Below are positions 60,839 through 64,000 of a stretch of DNA of 64,000 nt, in pieces. The position numbers and the translations under genes are program-made. Source of the DNA: Metapseudomonas resinovorans DSM 21078 (lineage in GTDB: Bacteria > Pseudomonadota > Gammaproteobacteria > Pseudomonadales > Pseudomonadaceae). The stretch covers positions 67,897-131,896 of the forward strand of contig NZ_KE384032.1 of assembly GCF_000423545.1 (NCBI RefSeq). Reading direction: 5' to 3'. Each line of letters opens with the position of its first letter. The stretch's first letter is position 1. The notes beneath the pieces were generated by a model. That model saw only the letters and a program-made list of their open reading frames with translations. It did no database searches and had not been told where the DNA came from.

Positions 60839-62773
60839 ATGAACAAGGCAGACGCCTTCGCCCACGCCGGCAAACAGGCGGTGATGCAGAACATCCACGG
60901 CACCATGGAGTTCCTGCAGAAGTATCCGCCGTTCAACCAGATGGAAAGCGCCCACCTCGCCTTCCTCGTCGAGCACTGCCTGCTGCGCTTCTATGCTGCT
61001 GGCGACTCCATCATCAAGCCCCAGGACGGGCCGGTAGAGCACTTCTACATCGTCAAGCAGGGCCGCGTGGTGGGTGAACGCCCGCACTCGGCCCGGCGGG
61101 GCACTGAAACCACGTTTGAGATCGCCAGCGGTGAATGCTTCCCGCTGGCCGCCCTGCTCGGCGAGCGCGCTACCCGCACCGAACACCTGGCCGGCGAAGA
61201 CACCTTCTGCCTGCTGCTCGGCAAGGCAGCCTTCGTCAAGCTGTTCGCCCTCTCCAATCCCTTCCGCGACTTCGCCCTGCGCGGGGTCAGCAGCCTGCTC
61301 GACCAGGTCAACCAGCAGGTCCAGCTCCGCGCCGTAGAGACCCTCGGCGCCCAGTATTCCCTGGACACCCGCCTGGGCGAATTGGCGGTGCGCCAGCCCA
61401 TCGCCTGCCTGCCGGACCTGCCACTGCGCGACGCCGTCCGGCTGATGCACGAACAGCAGGTAGGCAGCATCGTGATCGTCGACACCCGGCAACGACCGCA
61501 GGGCATCTTCACCCTGCGCGACCTGCGCCGGGTGATCGCCGACGCCAGCGCCGACCTCTCCCAGCCCATCGCGGTAGTCATGACCCAGGCTCCCTTCCAC
61601 CTGCCGCCCGAAGCCAGCGCCTTCGATGCCGCCCTGGCGATGACCGAACGGCACATCGCCCACGTCTGCGTGGTCGGCGGCGAGCGCTTGCTGGGGGTGG
61701 TATCCGAGCGCGACCTCTTCTCCTTGCAGCGGGTCGACCTGGTGCACCTGGCGCGCACCATTCGCCACGCTGGCCGCGTCGAGACCCTGGCCGCCCTGCG
61801 CGGCGAGATTCAGCGCCTGGTGGACAACATGCTGGCCCACGGCGCCAGTTCGACCCAGATCACTCGCATCATCACCCTGCTCAACGACCACACCGTGTGC
61901 CGGGTGATCGAGCTGACGATCGAGGAAATGGGCGACCCGGGCATTCCCTTCACCTGGCTCTGCTTTGGTAGCGAAGGGCGCTCCGAACAGACCCTGCACA
62001 CCGACCAGGACAACGGCATCCTCTTCGAGGCGGCCGATGCAGTGGACGCCGCCGCCATTCGCGGACGCCTTCTGCCACTGGCTGAACGCGTCAACCAGTA
62101 CCTGGCCCAATGCGGATTCGAGCTGTGCAAGGGCGGCATCATGGCCGGCAACCCGCAACTCTGCCTGTCGCGCAGCGAATGGAGCCGGCGCTTCGCCAGC
62201 TTCGTCCGCGAGGCGACGCCGGAGAACCTCTTGGGCTCAAGCATCTATTTCGACCTGCGCGCCGTCTGGGGCCCCACTGAGGGCTGCGAGGCGCTGCAGC
62301 GGGAACTACTGGTACTGGTCGCCGACAACAGCCTGTTCCAGCGCATGCTGGCCGACACCGCCCTGCGTCAACGCCCGCCGGTGGGGCGATTCCGGGATTT
62401 CGTGGTGGCCCGCAAAGGCGCCGAGAAAGACACCCTCGACCTCAAGGTGCAAGGCCTGACGCCCTTCGTCGACGGCGCCCGGCTGCTTGCGCTGGCCCAT
62501 GGCATCAGCGCCTGCGGCACCCTGGAGCGCCTGCGCCAACTGGTGGAGCGCGAAGTAGTGGACGCCCAGGATGGGGCCGCCTATGAAGAGGCCTATCACT
62601 TCATCCAGCAGACCCGCATGCAACAGCACCAGCAGCAGGCGCGGCAGGGCCTGCCCTACTCCAACCGGCTCGATCCGGACACGCTCAACCACCTGGACCG
62701 GCGCATCCTGCGCGAGTCCTTCCGTCAGGCCCAGCGCCTGCAATCCAGCCTGGCGCTACGTTATCAACTATGA
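60839..62773 (+). CDS. cNMP-binding/CBS/DUF294 nucleotidyltransferase-like protein
   Basis: A 644-residue cytoplasmic protein with domains in order: cyclic-nucleotide-binding fold (about 30-140), two CBS domains (about 180-295), DUF294 GlnD-like nucleotidyltransferase (about 315-460; CFGSEGRSEQTLHTDQDNGILF with GSEGR and TDQDN at 377-392) and a C-terminal DUF294_C helical domain (about 495-635). The combination suggests a metabolic sensor with a nucleotidyl-transfer output. The start at ATG 60839 gives the cNMP domain a proper entry. Its stop overlaps the exonuclease start (ATGA). In P. aeruginosa such a pair lies next to the acetate permease (from memory); here it does not. Confidence 0.88.
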   Translation: MNKADAFAHAGKQAVMQNIHGTMEFLQKYPPFNQMESAHLAFLVEHCLLRFYAAGDSIIKPQDGPVEHFYIVKQGRVVGERPHSARRGTETTFEIASGECFPLAALLGERATRTEHLAGEDTFCLLLGKAAFVKLFALSNPFRDFALRGVSSLLDQVNQQVQLRAVETLGAQYSLDTRLGELAVRQPIACLPDLPLRDAVRLMHEQQVGSIVIVDTRQRPQGIFTLRDLRRVIADASADLSQPIAVVMTQAPFHLPPEASAFDAALAMTERHIAHVCVVGGERLLGVVSERDLFSLQRVDLVHLARTIRHAGRVETLAALRGEIQRLVDNMLAHGASSTQITRIITLLNDHTVCRVIELTIEEMGDPGIPFTWLCFGSEGRSEQTLHTDQDNGILFEAADAVDAAAIRGRLLPLAERVNQYLAQCGFELCKGGIMAGNPQLCLSRSEWSRRFASFVREATPENLLGSSIYFDLRAVWGPTEGCEALQRELLVLVADNSLFQRMLADTALRQRPPVGRFRDFVVARKGAEKDTLDLKVQGLTPFVDGARLLALAHGISACGTLERLRQLVEREVVDAQDGAAYEEAYHFIQQTRMQQHQQQARQGLPYSNRLDPDTLNHLDRRILRESFRQAQRLQSSLALRYQL

Positions 62774-63474
62774 ACGGTTTCCCCTGGTTCTCCCGCCGCA
62801 CGCCCCTGGACCCGGTCATCGCCGCCCGTCGCGATGGCCTCCCCGATCCCCAGCCACTGGACGAACGCCCCCTGCGTCAGCAGCGCTTCGTCGTGCTGGA
62901 CCTGGAAACCAGCGGCCTGAACATGAGTCGTGACCTGGTGCTGTCCATCGGCGCAGTGAGCATCGACGACGGTGCCATCGACCTCGGCAACCAGTTCGAA
63001 TGCACCCTGCAGCGCGACACCGGCAAGCTCAACGCCAGCGTGCTGATTCATGGCATCGCACCGAGCGAGCTGGCCGCCGGCGTGGAACCGGCCGAAGCCC
63101 TGCTGAGTTTCATGGAGTTTCTCGGTGACAGCCCGCTGCTGGCCTTCCACGCCACCTTCGACCAGCGCATGCTGAGCCGCGCCCTCAAGCAGGACCTCGA
63201 TCACCGCCTGCGCCACTGTTTCCTGGACATTGCCGAACTGGCCCCGATGCTGTGTCCGGAGGCTGGCATCCGCAACGGCGGCCTGGATGAGTGGGTGGAA
63301 TACTTCGGCTTGCACGTGCAGCAACGCCATAACGCCAGTGCCGATGCCCTGGTCACGGCCGAAATCGCCCTGATCCTGTTCAGCCGCGCCCGCCGCCAGG
63401 GGCTGGAGAGCCCCGCCGCACTGGCCTCCGCCCTGTCCCGCTGGCAGCGCCGACAGCACGCTCCCGCGCTCTGA
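62770..63474 (+). CDS. DEDD 3'-5' exonuclease (DnaQ-like)
   Basis: A 234-residue exonuclease of the DEDDh type. Motif Exo I FVVLDLETSGLN (about 38-49), Exo II LLAFHATFDQRML near 125-137 with Asp, and Exo III HNASADALVTAEIAL near 178-192 (H...D). It overlaps the preceding CBS/DUF294 gene by 4 bases, a fixed pair across pseudomonads as far as I recall, so the enzyme likely works on or with that sensor. It is not a polymerase III epsilon subunit by neighbourhood. Its nucleic acid substrate is unknown. Confidence 0.9.
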   Translation: MNGFPWFSRRTPLDPVIAARRDGLPDPQPLDERPLRQQRFVVLDLETSGLNMSRDLVLSIGAVSIDDGAIDLGNQFECTLQRDTGKLNASVLIHGIAPSELAAGVEPAEALLSFMEFLGDSPLLAFHATFDQRMLSRALKQDLDHRLRHCFLDIAELAPMLCPEAGIRNGGLDEWVEYFGLHVQQRHNASADALVTAEIALILFSRARRQGLESPAALASALSRWQRRQHAPAL

Positions 63475-63572
63475 GGCGAGAGTCCCGCCCAAAGCGCCGC
63501 CCCGCCTGCCCGGCAGCATTCCAATGCGGTATAACTGCGCCATTACACCGCTGCAGCCGCCGAGGTCCCCGC

Positions 63573-64000
63573 ATGAGCGCCGCCCTGACCCTGTTCTTCT
63601 CCCCCACTTCCCCGTACGTCCGCAAGGTCATGGTGCTACTGCATGAAACCGGTCAACTGGACGCGGTCAGCCTGCACGGCGTGACCCTGACCCCGGTGAA
63701 CCCAAGCGCGGAGGTGAACGAACACAACCCCGCGGGCAAGATCCCCGCCCTGCAACTGGCCGACGGCAGCGTGTTGCACGACAGCCGGGTGATCCTCGAC
63801 TACTTCGACCACCAGCATGGCGGCGAGCCGCTGATCCCCCGCGACGGTGCAACGCGCTGGCGGCGCCTGACCCTGGCCTCCCTGGCCGACGCGGTGCTGG
63901 ATGCCGCCATTCTGGTGCGCTACGAAACCTTCCTGCGCCCCGAAGACAAACGCTGGGACGATTGGGTCATGGGCCAATGCAGCAAGATCGACCGCGCCCT
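63573..64000 (+). CDS. Glutathione S-transferase (partial, cut by window end)
   Basis: The first 142 codons from ATG 63573. The N-terminal thioredoxin-like domain is clear: LTLFFSPTSPYVRKVMVLLHETG, then the glutathione-binding NPAGKIPALQLADGSVLHDSRVILDYFD (split), followed by the start of the helical domain. GAGG lies 8 bases before the ATG. It is 98 bases after the exonuclease gene. Function: conjugation or peroxide reduction with glutathione. The end lies beyond position 64000. Confidence 0.88.
   Translation, partial: MSAALTLFFSPTSPYVRKVMVLLHETGQLDAVSLHGVTLTPVNPSAEVNEHNPAGKIPALQLADGSVLHDSRVILDYFDHQHGGEPLIPRDGATRWRRLTLASLADAVLDAAILVRYETFLRPEDKRWDDWVMGQCSKIDRA

Overview
The window is about 64 kb of GC-rich chromosomal DNA from a Pseudomonas. 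The reasons are the gene content (davBA lysine monooxygenase pathway, OprD-type porin, GntP transporter, Rsm-type sRNA with a GacA box, bio operon next to comF, glcB), the sigma-54 and Crc/Hfq-style signals, and the dense short palindromic repeats typical of the genus. From memory, the gene order glcB...comF/bioBFHCD/three acyl-CoA dehydrogenases/rsmY resembles P. putida and P. aeruginosa. I see no prophage, insertion sequence, CRISPR array, tRNA or rRNA gene.

Layout. 1-5.7 kb: two tandem amidohydrolases and a flavin reductase, then a LysR regulator divergent from an EamA transporter, then a 52-residue Pmp3/YqaE protein. 5.8-12.1 kb: a sigma-54 activator, a GntP-type transporter with a clear -24/-12 promoter and three upstream dyads, a two-domain CoA transferase and an OprD porin; together these look like one uptake and activation route for a short organic acid. 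12.1-18.8 kb: a polyamine block with agmatinase, a PotF-like binding protein, LysR, and an operon of gamma-glutamylpolyamine oxidase, XRE-cupin regulator and gamma-glutamylpolyamine synthetase. 19-22 kb: an orphan fimbrial adhesin, LysR and a Sel1-repeat lipoprotein.

22.1-33 kb is the most striking region. One minus-strand run encodes a TonB-dependent receptor, a beta-propeller phytase lipoprotein, a private ExbB/ExbD/TonB set (TolQR-like) and a Tat-exported PhoX phosphatase. A Pho box with a correctly placed -10 lies in front of the receptor gene. A divergent pair (degenerate GGDEF membrane protein, AraC regulator) has a second, weaker Pho-box match. I read this as a phosphate-starvation phytate or organic-phosphate acquisition locus with its own energiser.

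33-39.7 kb: small envelope proteins, an Lrp/AsnC regulator, davB-davA for lysine to 5-aminovalerate, a LysR remnant, the sRNA rsmY with its GacA box, and an endonuclease I. 39.8-47.1 kb: three paralogous long acyl-CoA dehydrogenases with a diguanylate cyclase among them; the first-transcribed one has two PsrA-like operators. 47.2-52.2 kb: a small hypothetical gene and the overlapping operon bioB-bioF-bioH-bioC-bioD behind a strong promoter carrying a BirA-type operator. 52.3-64 kb: a small membrane protein, comF, a ModE-like regulator, srkA-type kinase, rarD, a GcvR-like ACT protein, a GNAT acetyltransferase, malate synthase G, a response regulator with Glu at the phosphoacceptor site, a cNMP/CBS/DUF294 protein overlapping a DEDD exonuclease, and the start of a glutathione S-transferase.

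The common thread is nutrient scavenging and catabolite control. At least four catabolic or uptake genes carry A-rich (AAN) repeats at the ribosome binding site or first codons, as expected for Hfq/Crc repression. All functions are inferred from reading protein motifs; no database search was possible.
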